Notes: generated from the sequence alone by a model not told the origin. 64,000 bases of DNA from Palsa-360 sp963719875 (GCA_963719875.1 CAVRDJ010000004.1:620001-684000); one strand, 5' to 3'. Numbered from the stretch's first letter, positions 52,392-61,283 are shown. Program-made: numbers and translations.

Positions 52392-53396
52392 ATGGCGCAC
52401 GCAACTTTTCCGGGCACGACCGACCGGCGCATCGACGCGCTGCTTGCGCTGCTCGCTGACAATGCGATGATCGTGATCAGCGGAGCGAAAATCGCACGCG
52501 AAATCGGGGTGACGCGCGGCACGGTGTGGAATTGGATCCAAAAGTTGCGCGCACTGGGCGTGCGCGTCAAGGGCCATCCGCGAACCGGGTACCAGATCGA
52601 AAAGGTGCCGGATATTCTGGCGCCTAAACTTTTGCACCGGCGGCTGTCACCGGGACCGGTCGGAAAGCGAATCTATCATTTCTTCAAAATTGACTCGACG
52701 AATTCCGTTGCCATTACTCTCGGAGAGCGCGGAGAGCCCCACGGCACAATCGTAATCGCCGAGGAGCAAACGGCCGGACGCGGCCGCGCCGGGCACGCGT
52801 GGCACTCGGAGAAAACGAACGGGATCTATATGACCGTGCTCCTCCGCCCTCCGATCGCGCCGCAGCAAGCGCCGCTCATCACGTTGGCGGCGGGCCTGGC
52901 CGTGCGCGACGCGATTTTGGAGCAGACCGACCTGGCTCCTGATTTGCGCTGGCCCAACGATTTGCTCTTCGGCCGCAGGAAATTCTGCGGCATCCTCACT
53001 GAAATGAACGCGGAGCAGGACCAGATCCATTTCGTGGCCGTGGGAATCGGAATTAATGTGAACCATGAACGAATCCCGGCGGAACTCTCCTCAACCGCCA
53101 CGTCTCTCAAGATCCAGACGCATCGCGAGCAGTCGCGCGTCGAAATTGTCGTGCGGTTGCTGCGGCACCTGGACTCCTACTACAATCGCTTCATAACGGA
53201 AGGGCCGGAAGCGATCGTGGCGCGGTTTTCCGAAGTTTCGAGCTATGCTCAAGGAAAACGCGTGCGGGTCGAGACTGCATCCGAAACTTACACCGGCACG
53301 ACGGAAGGGCTCGAATCTAGTGGCCTCCTACGCGTGCGGCGCGATAACGGGCAAGTCTTGCCAGTGATTGCGGGAACTCTTTCCGAGGCGGATTGA
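52392..53396 (+). CDS. birA: Biotin-[acetyl-CoA-carboxylase] ligase BirA
   Basis: BirA attaches biotin to the carrier protein of acetyl-CoA carboxylase. The 334-residue protein has an N-terminal helix-turn-helix (IAREIGVTRGTVWNWIQKL), so it may also repress biotin genes, then the ligase core with TAGRGRAGHAWHS, KTNGIYMTVLLRP and LRWPNDLLFGRRKFCGILTE, and a C-terminal SH3-like domain. The ATG at 52392 is the first after the hairpin repeat; upstream codons in the frame read through the repeat. The stop overlaps coaX by one base (TGATG). Confidence 0.94.
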   Translation: MAHATFPGTTDRRIDALLALLADNAMIVISGAKIAREIGVTRGTVWNWIQKLRALGVRVKGHPRTGYQIEKVPDILAPKLLHRRLSPGPVGKRIYHFFKIDSTNSVAITLGERGEPHGTIVIAEEQTAGRGRAGHAWHSEKTNGIYMTVLLRPPIAPQQAPLITLAAGLAVRDAILEQTDLAPDLRWPNDLLFGRRKFCGILTEMNAEQDQIHFVAVGIGINVNHERIPAELSSTATSLKIQTHREQSRVEIVVRLLRHLDSYYNRFITEGPEAIVARFSEVSSYAQGKRVRVETASETYTGTTEGLESSGLLRVRRDNGQVLPVIAGTLSEAD

Positions 53397-54241
53397 TGCT
53401 GCTGACGCTGGATGTCGGAAACACGAACACAGTCCTCGGATTTTTCCGCGGCACGGAACTCGTGGCGCACTGGCGGCTGACGACGGCGCGCGACCAGACG
53501 GTCGATGAGTACGGCATCCTCACCAGAGAACTATTTACCTTGGCGGGAATCGATCCGTCGTCGGTCAGCGGAGTGATCATCAGCTCGGTTGTGCCGCCGC
53601 TTAATTCCACGCTCGAGGAAATGTCCGAGCGCTATTTTCGCGTGAAGGCCTTGTTCATCGAGCCGGGCGTGAAGACCGGTATGCCCGTTTTGTATGACAA
53701 CCCGCAGGAAGTGGGCGCGGACCGGATTGTAAACGCCGTCGCGGCGTTCACAAAATATGGCGGACCGTGCATCGTCGTGGATTTCGGCACGGCGATTAAT
53801 TTTGACGTGATATCCGAGCGCGGCGAATACATGGGAGGAGTGCTTGCTCCTGGTATCGGCATCTCGGCCGAAGCGCTTTTCTCGCGCGCCGCCCGTTTGT
53901 TTCGCGTCGAAATTAAAGATCCGGGGAAAATCATCGGCACGAATACGATGCAGTCGCTGCAGGCCGGCCTCTATTACGGGTACGCGGACCTGGTGGATGG
54001 AATCGTCACGCGCATCAAGAGCGTGATCGGCGCAACGGCGCGCGTGATTGCGACCGGAGGGCAGGCGCCTCTGATCGCGCGGGTTTCCCGGCACATCGAA
54101 ATCATTGACGAATTCCTCACGCTGGAGGGGCTTCGCATCGTGTGGGAGCGGAACCAACCGGCGAAGCGCACGGCCGTGGGCAGTCCCGATAAAGCGCCCG
54201 TTCCCTTTTCCGCCGCGAAGGAAAGAAAAACCAAATCTTGA
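53396..54241 (+). CDS. coaX: Type III pantothenate kinase
   Basis: CoaX phosphorylates pantothenate, the first step of coenzyme A synthesis. The 281-residue ASKHA-fold protein has LTLDVGNTNTVLGFF, QEVGADRIVNAVAAF, the phosphate loop IVVDFGTAINFDVI and GGVLAPGIGISAEALFSRAA. The ATG at 53396 overlaps the birA stop (TGATG), which decides the start. It is directly followed by an unknown gene. The birA-coaX pairing is widespread. Confidence 0.95.
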   Translation: MLLTLDVGNTNTVLGFFRGTELVAHWRLTTARDQTVDEYGILTRELFTLAGIDPSSVSGVIISSVVPPLNSTLEEMSERYFRVKALFIEPGVKTGMPVLYDNPQEVGADRIVNAVAAFTKYGGPCIVVDFGTAINFDVISERGEYMGGVLAPGIGISAEALFSRAARLFRVEIKDPGKIIGTNTMQSLQAGLYYGYADLVDGIVTRIKSVIGATARVIATGGQAPLIARVSRHIEIIDEFLTLEGLRIVWERNQPAKRTAVGSPDKAPVPFSAAKERKTKS

Positions 54242-54255
54242 ATTCCCACGAAGCG

Positions 54256-54984
54256 ATGGCCGAGCTGAATTACTTCAATTATTTCACCGAAATCGAGGAA
54301 TATTTCTGGCAAAAGCGCGGCGCGCATCTTCTGGTTTCGCCGCTTGACTGGGCTATTGTCGAGACGTGGCAGAAGGCCGGTATTCCGCTGTCCGCTGTAC
54401 TAAAAGGAATCGATCGAGCTTTTGAAAGCTTTGCGCGGTCGCGACGCGCCGCAGGTGGAAGGCAATTGAAGACCCTGTCCTATTGCGTCGACGCCGTACT
54501 CGATGCCGCGGAAGAAGAAAAGGAAACCGCCGCCGGGACGGGCCCTGTCGCGACGACAGGGAAAAAAGCCGAAGAAACATTTTCGCGGGAAGCATTGCGG
54601 ATGTTTTTCAACAGGAATGCGGAACGCCTTTCGTCAGCCGCTACGGCCTTGCGTGGAACGCAGCCGGAACTCGCTTCGCGCGTGGAAGAAGCGCGCGCGC
54701 GTCTTGCGGAATTGTCGCCGCTTGTGGAATCTCCCGGGACGCTGGACCTTGAGGATCTGGAACGGCGGCTGACCGTCGTCGAAGAAAAACTTACCGCCGC
54801 TCTGACTTCCTGCGCGCCGGCAGATTTTCTCCTCGAGATCCACCGCGACATGGACCATCAACTCGCGCCGTACCGGCGAAAAATGAGCTCCGCCCAACTG
54901 GCGCAACTCGAGCGGCAATACATGCAGAAACGCCTCTGGGAGCGCTATAATCTTCCTCGCCTGAGTTTGTTCTACCTGACCTGA
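54256..54984 (+). CDS. Conserved-looking protein of unknown function
   Basis: I do not recognise this 242-residue protein. It begins MAELNYFNYFTEIEEYFWQK, then LDWAIVETWQKAGIPLSAVL, which could be a winged-helix-like fold. An alanine and glutamate rich middle and a coiled-coil-like region (ELASRVEEARARLAELSPL) follow, and the end is YMQKRLWERYNLPRLSLFY. It has no membrane segment or signal peptide. A TTG at 54238 overlapping the coaX stop (TTGA) is an alternative start and would allow translational coupling. It lies between coaX and the RlmD-type gene, so a role in RNA or cofactor metabolism is only a guess. Confidence 0.75.
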   Translation: MAELNYFNYFTEIEEYFWQKRGAHLLVSPLDWAIVETWQKAGIPLSAVLKGIDRAFESFARSRRAAGGRQLKTLSYCVDAVLDAAEEEKETAAGTGPVATTGKKAEETFSREALRMFFNRNAERLSSAATALRGTQPELASRVEEARARLAELSPLVESPGTLDLEDLERRLTVVEEKLTAALTSCAPADFLLEIHRDMDHQLAPYRRKMSSAQLAQLERQYMQKRLWERYNLPRLSLFYLT

Positions 54985-55030
54985 GACTCCCGGCCGAGGA
55001 ACGCACCCCCCGCATCGGAAAGCGACCCGA

Positions 55031-56320
55031 ATGGAAGTTCGAATAGAAAAACTGGTGTATGGCGGCGACGGCCTGGCGCATCATGATGGCCACACTGTTT
55101 TTGTGCCTCTGGTCCTTCCGGGAGAGCTCGTTCGAATTGAATCTTCCAGTCGGAAAAAAAAATTCATTCGCGGAAGGTTGGAACACGTCGTAGAACCCTC
55201 GCCGGAGCGCGTGCCGGCCCCGTGTCCGCATTTTGGACGCTGCGGAGGCTGCCAGTACCAACACATGCCGTACGAAGCGCAGAAGCGCTTCAAAGGGGAA
55301 ATTCTGCGCGAGACGTTCGGGCGCATTGGCCGCATCCAGTGGGCGGGCGCCATCGAGACGCACTCTTCACCCGCATTTGGCTATCGCAATCGGGCGCAAT
55401 GGAAGCTTCGAACGAATCAGGCCGGCTCCGCGGGAAGCGCTGCGATCGGGTATTTTGAAATGGGTAGCACGAGACTTTGTGACGTCACGGAATGCTCGAT
55501 TCTTTCTCCGCGGCTCGCCGACGCATTTTCCCGGCTGCGCCAAATAGTCTTGCAGGGCAAAGGCCTGACGGGGATCGATGAAATCGAAGCCTTCGCCGAT
55601 TCCAGCGACGAAAAGATCCTTCTGAATCTTTCGGCCGAACGCCTCACCGATTCTCCTGAATCGATCGCAACCGCCTTGAGCCAATCGTTGCCGAATGTGG
55701 AATCGATCTTGATCCAGGATCGCCGCGCCGATAAATTTCATCTCGCGGGGCCGGGATATCTGACTTATCAAGCAGGTGGGAATTCCTTTCGCGTGGGCCA
55801 TCTCTCGTTTTTCCAAGTCAATCGCTTTTTGATTGAGGCCCTTGTCGAAGCCGTGATCGGAACGGACCGAGGGCGGCTGGCGCTCGATTTATACGCGGGC
55901 GTGGGGTTGTTCAGCGTGGCGCTGGCCAGGCAATTTGAGCGCGTGATCGGCGTGGAATCGAATCCGGCCGCGGCGAAGGACCTTGAGACCAACTTGAAAG
56001 AGAGCGGCGGATCGTCCCCGTCCTCACGCAACGTTACCGTCGAAGGATTTCTCTCCCGGTGGCATGAGCAGCCGGACCTGGTGGTGGTTGATCCACCGCG
56101 CGCGGGCATGGAAACAGACGCGCTCGTTCACCTCAAGAAACTCGCTCCCGCGCGCGTCCACTATGTTTCCTGCGACCCGGCCACTTTGAGCCGGGACCTC
56201 GGGCAACTGCTTGGCACGAATGATGACGGACCGTACGAGATCGAGAGCATTAATTTATTTGACATTTTCCCACAAACCTATCATATGGAGGTGTTGGTGC
56301 GGCTCAGACGGCGCGCATGA
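55031..56320 (+). CDS. rlmD: 23S rRNA (uracil-5-)-methyltransferase, RlmD/TrmA family
   Basis: A 429-residue RNA m5U methyltransferase. A TRAM domain is at about 1-58 (MEVRIEKLVYGGDGLAHHDG), then the [4Fe-4S] cysteines in CPHFGRCGGCQYQHM, the SAM motif LDLYAGVGLFSVALA, DPPRAGM and the catalytic cysteine in HYVSCDPATLSRDL. RlmD, RlmC and TrmA-like enzymes are hard to tell apart; the iron-sulfur cluster favours RlmD or RlmC. The start ATG is at 55031. It overlaps comEC by four bases (ATGA). Confidence 0.92.
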   Translation: MEVRIEKLVYGGDGLAHHDGHTVFVPLVLPGELVRIESSSRKKKFIRGRLEHVVEPSPERVPAPCPHFGRCGGCQYQHMPYEAQKRFKGEILRETFGRIGRIQWAGAIETHSSPAFGYRNRAQWKLRTNQAGSAGSAAIGYFEMGSTRLCDVTECSILSPRLADAFSRLRQIVLQGKGLTGIDEIEAFADSSDEKILLNLSAERLTDSPESIATALSQSLPNVESILIQDRRADKFHLAGPGYLTYQAGGNSFRVGHLSFFQVNRFLIEALVEAVIGTDRGRLALDLYAGVGLFSVALARQFERVIGVESNPAAAKDLETNLKESGGSSPSSRNVTVEGFLSRWHEQPDLVVVDPPRAGMETDALVHLKKLAPARVHYVSCDPATLSRDLGQLLGTNDDGPYEIESINLFDIFPQTYHMEVLVRLRRRA

Positions 56321-58923
56321 AGCTGCCTTCCCTCTTCCCCGTCGCATTTTTCGCGGGAGGAATTCTCCTCTCGATTGAGGTGAAGAAATTTGCCCTGCTG
56401 GGCCCTCGACTTTTTCTTTTCGCCGCGCTTCTGTTTCTTCTGTTTGGGTACACCTCGCTCCGCCGAAATTGGATCCTCGTTGCCACGCTGTTCGCCGCGG
56501 GCGCATGGTTATCGCTTGGCGTTTCCGCATCAAATCTGGAACGCGCGTCCGTCCCTCCGAATCTTGCCAGCACGCTGATCGAATCCGGGAAGCTGGATGG
56601 GAGTACAGCCTTGCGCTGGCGCGGACGTTTGCGCAGCGATCCGCTCCAGTTGCCGTGGGGAAAGCGCTATGAAATCAAACTGGAGGAGGTCGAATCGTCC
56701 GCGGGAGATACGCCCGTCGCCGGCGGCTTGCGTTTAACGTACTACAGGGGGGAATCGGCGAGCGTGGCTCCGCCTCCGGCGCGCGCCGGGGATCGCGTCG
56801 AAGCGCTCGTCCGTCCGCGTCCTATCTACAATTATGGCGATCCCGGCAGCTTTGACGCTCGCGGATTTTACGCGCTCCAGAATATTCAATTGCAGGGCGC
56901 GCTGCGGCACGCTCAGCTTCTGACGATTGTCGGGCATCCCCGATTGACGCTCTCCGACCGGTTTGCCCGCTTGCGTGGCCGCTTTCTCAATTCGCTCAAC
57001 GAGCTGTTCGCATCTCGTCCGGACGAGGGAGCCCTCGGTCGCGCCATGCTGCTCGGTGACCGCAGTTTCGTCGAGCGCGACCGGCTGGTCGAGTATCAAA
57101 AAACCGGCGTCTATCACGTTTTGGTGCTTGCGGGACTTCACGTCGGTGCGCTCGCGGCGTTTTTTCTCTGGGCGGGGCGCCGCCTGCGCTTCGCCCTCTT
57201 TCCGCGCATTCTCCTGACTCTTCTTGCGCTCGCGTCCTATGCGTGCATCGTCGAGGATCGTCCGCCGATCCTGCGGGCCGTTGTCATGGCGGCTGTATTT
57301 TTGTCCGCGAAGCTCATTTACCGGCGCATGGATTTACTCAACGTGGCGGCCATTTCGGCGTTGGGGATCCTGGTCGCGCGGCCTTCGGAAATCATCGATG
57401 CGAGTTTCCTCTTAACATTTTCCGCGGTGGCAACGATTGGAGCGATTGCGGTTCCCTGCATCGCGCGTTCCAGTGAGCCTTACCGACTTGCACTCGACCA
57501 CCTGTCCGACGTAACTCGCGATGTTTCTCATGCGCCGCGGGTGATTCAGTTCCGATTGGAAATGCGCGCGGCTGCGGCATGGATCTCCGCTCGCCTGCCA
57601 CATAATGCGGCACCCTTTGGATCCGGCCTGCTGGTGCACCCTTTTCGAGCCGCTTTCTATTTCTGGGAGATCATTTTCATTTCCGCAGTCCTTCAGCTCG
57701 GGATGCTTCCCCCGCTCGCCTACTACTTTCATCGCGTCAGTTTGACTGGACCTTTCGCGAACGTTCCCGCGCTCTTGCTGACTGGATTAGCTGTCCCGAT
57801 CGGATTCCTCATGCTTGCTGCTTCTCTTGTCTCTCACCCCCTTGCGACAGGTCTCTCGAAACTTCTTGGATTCATTCTCTCGCTGCTCGACGTATCCGTT
57901 CGATGGTTTGCAGGCTGGCACGGGGCAAGCTACCGCATTCCAGGACCGTCCTTCGCTCTCATGGCAGTTTTTCTCGGTTTCGCAGTCGCGCTATCCGCGG
58001 CGATTCGTATGCGAAGAAACGCATGGTGGGCATCAAGCGCTGCGATCTTCTCACTAGCCACGGCTGTCATCATCGCGACGCATCCTTTTCCGCCGCGCTT
58101 CACGCCTCAGCGCCTGGAATTGACGGTGCTCGATGTGGGACAGGGCGACAGCCTATTTCTTTCGTTCCCGCGCGGACGAACCATGCTGGTCGATGCGGGC
58201 GGTGAACTCGGAAATTTTCATTCGGGCGGCATGCGCTCCGGGATTGACATTGGTGAGGATGTCGTTTCGCCGTATTTGTGGTCACGGGGGCTGAAAAAAA
58301 TTGACATTGTGGCACTCACGCATGCTCACGAGGATCACCTTGGAGGGCTTCCAGCCATTTTTGAAAATTTTCGCGTCGGTGAATTCTGGGTGGGACGCGA
58401 CATTCAGAGCGGCGCCTACCGGCAAGTCCTTGCGGAGGCGCGAGCACACGGTGTGCTGATCCGACATCTGAAACAGGGCGATTCTTTCTCCGAGGATGGC
58501 GTATCGGTGAACATTTTGTGGCCGGACGACCTTTCGGAAGGCCAGTCCGCGAAGAACGATGATTCCCTGGTCATGCGATTGACCGACGGCAATGAAACCT
58601 TGCTGCTGGCGGGAGATATCGAGCGGCCCTCGGAGCGCAGGATTCTTGCCGAGGAACAACCCGTGGGAGTGAATTTCCTGAAGGTGGCTCATCACGGCAG
58701 CAAAACATCCACGACCGACCCGTTTCTATCCGCGGCGCACCCGGCGTTCGCGGCGATTTCCGTGGGCAAGGACAACCTCTTCGGCCATCCTTCGCCCGAA
58801 GTGACCGGCCGTCTGGAAGCGGCCGGCGTGCGCGTCTATCGCACCGATCGCGACGGCGCCATAACGGCGAGTACCGATGGCAGCACATTGAAGGTGAGCA
58901 CAAATCTCAACGCGGCCAAGTAG
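56317..58923 (+). CDS. comEC: ComEC/Rec2 DNA uptake channel
   Basis: An 868-residue competence protein expected to carry single-stranded DNA across the inner membrane. An N-terminal DUF4131-type region (about 10-200) precedes the multi-pass competence domain (LGRAMLLGDRSFVERDRLVE, YHVLVLAGLHVGALAAFF). A metallo-beta-lactamase domain ends the protein: LDVGQGDSLFLSFP, LTHAHEDHLGGLPAIF, VAHHGSKTSTTDPFL and GHPSPEV. All three parts are intact, so natural transformation is possible if pili genes exist elsewhere. The stop TAG (58921-58923) is formed by the GTAG of a hairpin repeat. Confidence 0.95.
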   Translation: MKLPSLFPVAFFAGGILLSIEVKKFALLGPRLFLFAALLFLLFGYTSLRRNWILVATLFAAGAWLSLGVSASNLERASVPPNLASTLIESGKLDGSTALRWRGRLRSDPLQLPWGKRYEIKLEEVESSAGDTPVAGGLRLTYYRGESASVAPPPARAGDRVEALVRPRPIYNYGDPGSFDARGFYALQNIQLQGALRHAQLLTIVGHPRLTLSDRFARLRGRFLNSLNELFASRPDEGALGRAMLLGDRSFVERDRLVEYQKTGVYHVLVLAGLHVGALAAFFLWAGRRLRFALFPRILLTLLALASYACIVEDRPPILRAVVMAAVFLSAKLIYRRMDLLNVAAISALGILVARPSEIIDASFLLTFSAVATIGAIAVPCIARSSEPYRLALDHLSDVTRDVSHAPRVIQFRLEMRAAAAWISARLPHNAAPFGSGLLVHPFRAAFYFWEIIFISAVLQLGMLPPLAYYFHRVSLTGPFANVPALLLTGLAVPIGFLMLAASLVSHPLATGLSKLLGFILSLLDVSVRWFAGWHGASYRIPGPSFALMAVFLGFAVALSAAIRMRRNAWWASSAAIFSLATAVIIATHPFPPRFTPQRLELTVLDVGQGDSLFLSFPRGRTMLVDAGGELGNFHSGGMRSGIDIGEDVVSPYLWSRGLKKIDIVALTHAHEDHLGGLPAIFENFRVGEFWVGRDIQSGAYRQVLAEARAHGVLIRHLKQGDSFSEDGVSVNILWPDDLSEGQSAKNDDSLVMRLTDGNETLLLAGDIERPSERRILAEEQPVGVNFLKVAHHGSKTSTTDPFLSAAHPAFAAISVGKDNLFGHPSPEVTGRLEAAGVRVYRTDRDGAITASTDGSTLKVSTNLNAAK

Positions 58924-58945
58924 CGCGGGCTTTAGCCTGCGGGGT
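58920..58945 (+). repeat. GTAG hairpin repeat, single arm
   Basis: GTAGCGCGGGCTTTAGCC, with the mini-stem GGCT-TT-AGCC, overlaps the comEC stop codon. A weak inverted remnant (GGGCAAACC) lies 20 bases on. No full partner is seen. Confidence 0.7.
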
Positions 58946-59019
58946 TTCATGTTTACGTTAGGGCAAACCTAAAATGCTGGACAGATTACGAAAAGACTCA
59001 ATCTTTTGTCAGTCCGAGG

Positions 59020-59114
59020 CACGCTGCATGCCGAGGAATTTCTCCTTTAGTGGGTTTAAATTGAAGAGAGATTCCTCGCTTCGCTCAGAATGACAAAATA
59101 AACTACTTTTTCCG
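59020..59114. repeat. Palindromic dispersed repeat, copy 2
   Basis: The minus-strand sequence AAAAAGTAGTTTATTTTG followed by CATTCTGAGCGAAGCGAGGA repeats the left part of the element at 4987-5095. The other arm here is degraded (GTCAGTCCGAGG, GCCGAGGAATTTCTCC). Confidence 0.75.
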
Positions 59115-59135
59115 CGGACCGTGAAGCGTGTGCTA

Positions 59136-59687
59136 CTACCCTCCACCGCGCCACAACATCACAATCCACAGGATTGCCATCGCCACCGCGAGGCCGATGC
59201 CCGCTTCATACTCCCGATTTTGACGGTAGAGCCGCCATGAAAACCGTTCCGTTGAGGCCAGAGCGGGCGAGAGCCGCGGCCAGAACGCAGGGACCTTCGA
59301 TGCGTAATCCTCAAACGCGGCGCCGTAGAGTGACTTGAGTTCGCCCTGCTCCCGCCGAATTACAACAGGATAAAAAATCGCGAGATATGCAGCCAGCAAC
59401 AGCGTGGAAATCCACGAATGGCTCGCCACCGAAAATCCCATGGCGAGAAGAACGCTTCCCAAATACAAAGGGTTCCGAGTGAAAGCGTATGGTCCCGAGA
59501 TCGCCAGCTGTTTGTGTTTGCGGAGATATCCCGCGGCATATCCGCGCAGGAGCAACCCCAGAATTGCAATTCCCACTCCTCCGAGCAGCCACTTCATCTG
59601 TGGCCGCGCAAACCAAAATGCCGCGATGCCGACCGGGTATCCGACGCGGACACGCCACCGGATCCAAAAATTTGTCTTGGGGCTCAA
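59136..59687 (-). CDS. Isoprenylcysteine-carboxyl-methyltransferase-like membrane protein
   Basis: A 183-residue integral membrane methyltransferase of the ICMT/PEMT type. The SAM-binding signature SGPYAFTRNPLYLGSVLLAM and the RREQGELKSLYGAAFEDYAS tail match this family. Hydrophobic segments lie near 12-30, 36-52, 82-105 and at the C-terminus. The start is a TTG at 59687 that overlaps the waaC stop (TTGA), which shows coupling; the longer upstream frame lies inside waaC. Bacterial members methylate lipids or small molecules; the substrate here is unknown. Being the last gene of the LPS run suggests a lipid or envelope target. Confidence 0.85.
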   Translation of the reverse strand: MSPKTNFWIRWRVRVGYPVGIAAFWFARPQMKWLLGGVGIAILGLLLRGYAAGYLRKHKQLAISGPYAFTRNPLYLGSVLLAMGFSVASHSWISTLLLAAYLAIFYPVVIRREQGELKSLYGAAFEDYASKVPAFWPRLSPALASTERFSWRLYRQNREYEAGIGLAVAMAILWIVMLWRGGG

Positions 59688-60700
59688 GCAGGGGCCTTCA
59701 GAAGCGCGGCGGTCGCAGCCAGCACGTCTCCGACGGTGATTCGCAGCATCGCCGCGGAGTACTCCGAGCGCCGCTTGTAGCTGATCTCCTCTGGCCGCGC
59801 ATTGTGTACGATCACCGCACTGGACACAAACGGGCCATTGCGCGCAGGATCGGTAGGGCCGTACAAACCGACGACCTGAGTGCCGAGGGCCGCCGCCAAG
59901 TGCAGCGGACCTGAATCCGCCGCGATAACACATCGCGCATGCGCCAGAAGCCCCATCAATTCCTCAATCGTCGTCGCGATGACCGCGGGACGAGCGGGGG
60001 CGGCCGCGCGTACCGTTTCCTCCGCGAGGGATTTTTCACCCGGACCGTAAATCACGATCACACTCATACCATTTTCCCTTTCAAACTCGCGGCAAAATTC
60101 ACCGTACCGCTCCGCCGGCCAACATTTCGCGCGCCAACTTCCGCCCGGGCCGACAACGATGTACTCTCCGCCGATTCCAAGGTCATGCAGACGCGCGCGA
60201 ATTGATGCCGCGCCACCTGCCGGGACGCGCAGCGGATACTCCGGCGCTTGTGGGCGCGAGGCTCCTGCCTGCTCCGCCAAAGAATAATTCAACTCCGCGA
60301 CGTGGCGGCCAGAGGGGATCACACGCTCGGTATAGAACATAGCCGCGCCCTCTTCGCGCGCCCAGGCACGATCGAAGCCAATGCGGCGCCCGGCGCCGGA
60401 AAGCGCGGCAAGTATGGATGATTTATAGAGGCCCTGGAAATCGATGGCGCACGCGTACCGGTTCTCGCGCAGGCGCTGAACGCACTCGATCGCGCCCCAA
60501 GCCGAGCGGCGGTCAAACGGAATCACGTCGTTAATTGCCGGGCTTCCCTCCAGCACCGGCGCCCATTTCCGTTCGACAACCCAATCGATTTTCGCGCCCG
60601 GATGCGCCGCCCGCAGCGCGGCAACCGCTGGAACGGTGTGCAGGATGTCGCCAAGCGCGGTCAGCCGTACGACCAGGAAACGCTCCTCACGCTCATTCAT
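59684..60700 (-). CDS. waaC: Heptosyltransferase, glycosyltransferase family 9 (WaaC-like)
   Basis: A 338-residue glycosyltransferase that likely adds the first heptose to Kdo in the LPS inner core, using ADP-heptose. Features are FLVVRLTALGDILHTVPAVA at the N-terminus, IDFQGLYKSSILAAL, the acceptor and donor loop VVGPGGSWRAKCWPAERYGE and the GT9 core ADSGPLHLAAALGTQVVGLYG. The start ATG at 60700 overlaps the gmhB stop by 8 bases. It is followed by the methyltransferase-like gene. Assignment to step I rather than II rests on similarity to WaaC and the separate WaaF gene nearby. Confidence 0.9.
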   Translation of the reverse strand: MNEREERFLVVRLTALGDILHTVPAVAALRAAHPGAKIDWVVERKWAPVLEGSPAINDVIPFDRRSAWGAIECVQRLRENRYACAIDFQGLYKSSILAALSGAGRRIGFDRAWAREEGAAMFYTERVIPSGRHVAELNYSLAEQAGASRPQAPEYPLRVPAGGAASIRARLHDLGIGGEYIVVGPGGSWRAKCWPAERYGEFCREFERENGMSVIVIYGPGEKSLAEETVRAAAPARPAVIATTIEELMGLLAHARCVIAADSGPLHLAAALGTQVVGLYGPTDPARNGPFVSSAVIVHNARPEEISYKRRSEYSAAMLRITVGDVLAATAALLKAPA

Positions 60701-61283
60701 CGCGGCGCGGCGCAGCTGCGCCATCCTGAAGAATCTGGCGCACCGCATCCTTCAGATCCCCGGCCAGCGCGTCGGGCTGCCTGGGCCAAGTGGCGCGATG
60801 CAATTCGTATTCCCCGCGGCCGTACCCGGTCATCACCAGGATTCCGCGCGCTCCGGCCGCATGGCCCATCTCGAGGTCCGCGTAACGGTCGCCCACGATC
60901 CAGGAGGCAGACAAATCCAGTGCGTGTTCGCGCGCCGCCTGCTCGAGCAAACCTGGGTTCGGTTTGCGGCAATCGCAGGCGTCTTCCGATTTGTGCGGGC
61001 AGAAGTAGATCGCATCAATCCAGGCTCCCCCGGCCGCCAGCTTCGAAACCATCTTCTTGTGGACTTCGTGCACCAGTGATTCCGGGAAAATGTTTCGGGC
61101 GATGCCGGACTGGTTGGTAACGACGATCACCGGAATTTCGGCCTGATTCAATTGGCGAATCGCTTCGGCGGCAAACGGGAAGATTTGAAAGCGGTCAATG
61201 TGATTGATGTATCCCATTTCCTCACTGATCGTGCCGTCGCGGTCCAGAAACGCCGCGCGCCGCAATGGTTGCGTCTCAGACAT
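60693..61283 (-). CDS. gmhB: Heptose 1,7-bisphosphate 7-phosphatase GmhB
   Basis: A 196-residue HAD phosphatase that removes the 7-phosphate from D-glycero-beta-D-manno-heptose 1,7-bisphosphate in ADP-heptose synthesis. The HAD nucleophile is in AAFLDRDGT, followed by VVTNQSGIAR, and the zinc-binding loop FCPHKSEDACDCRKPNPG. The start ATG at 61283 overlaps the waaF stop by 8 bases. Its partners rfaE2 (window 17.1-17.6 kb) and the transferases form the same pathway. Confidence 0.94.
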   Translation of the reverse strand: MSETQPLRRAAFLDRDGTISEEMGYINHIDRFQIFPFAAEAIRQLNQAEIPVIVVTNQSGIARNIFPESLVHEVHKKMVSKLAAGGAWIDAIYFCPHKSEDACDCRKPNPGLLEQAAREHALDLSASWIVGDRYADLEMGHAAGARGILVMTGYGRGEYELHRATWPRQPDALAGDLKDAVRQILQDGAAAPRRDE

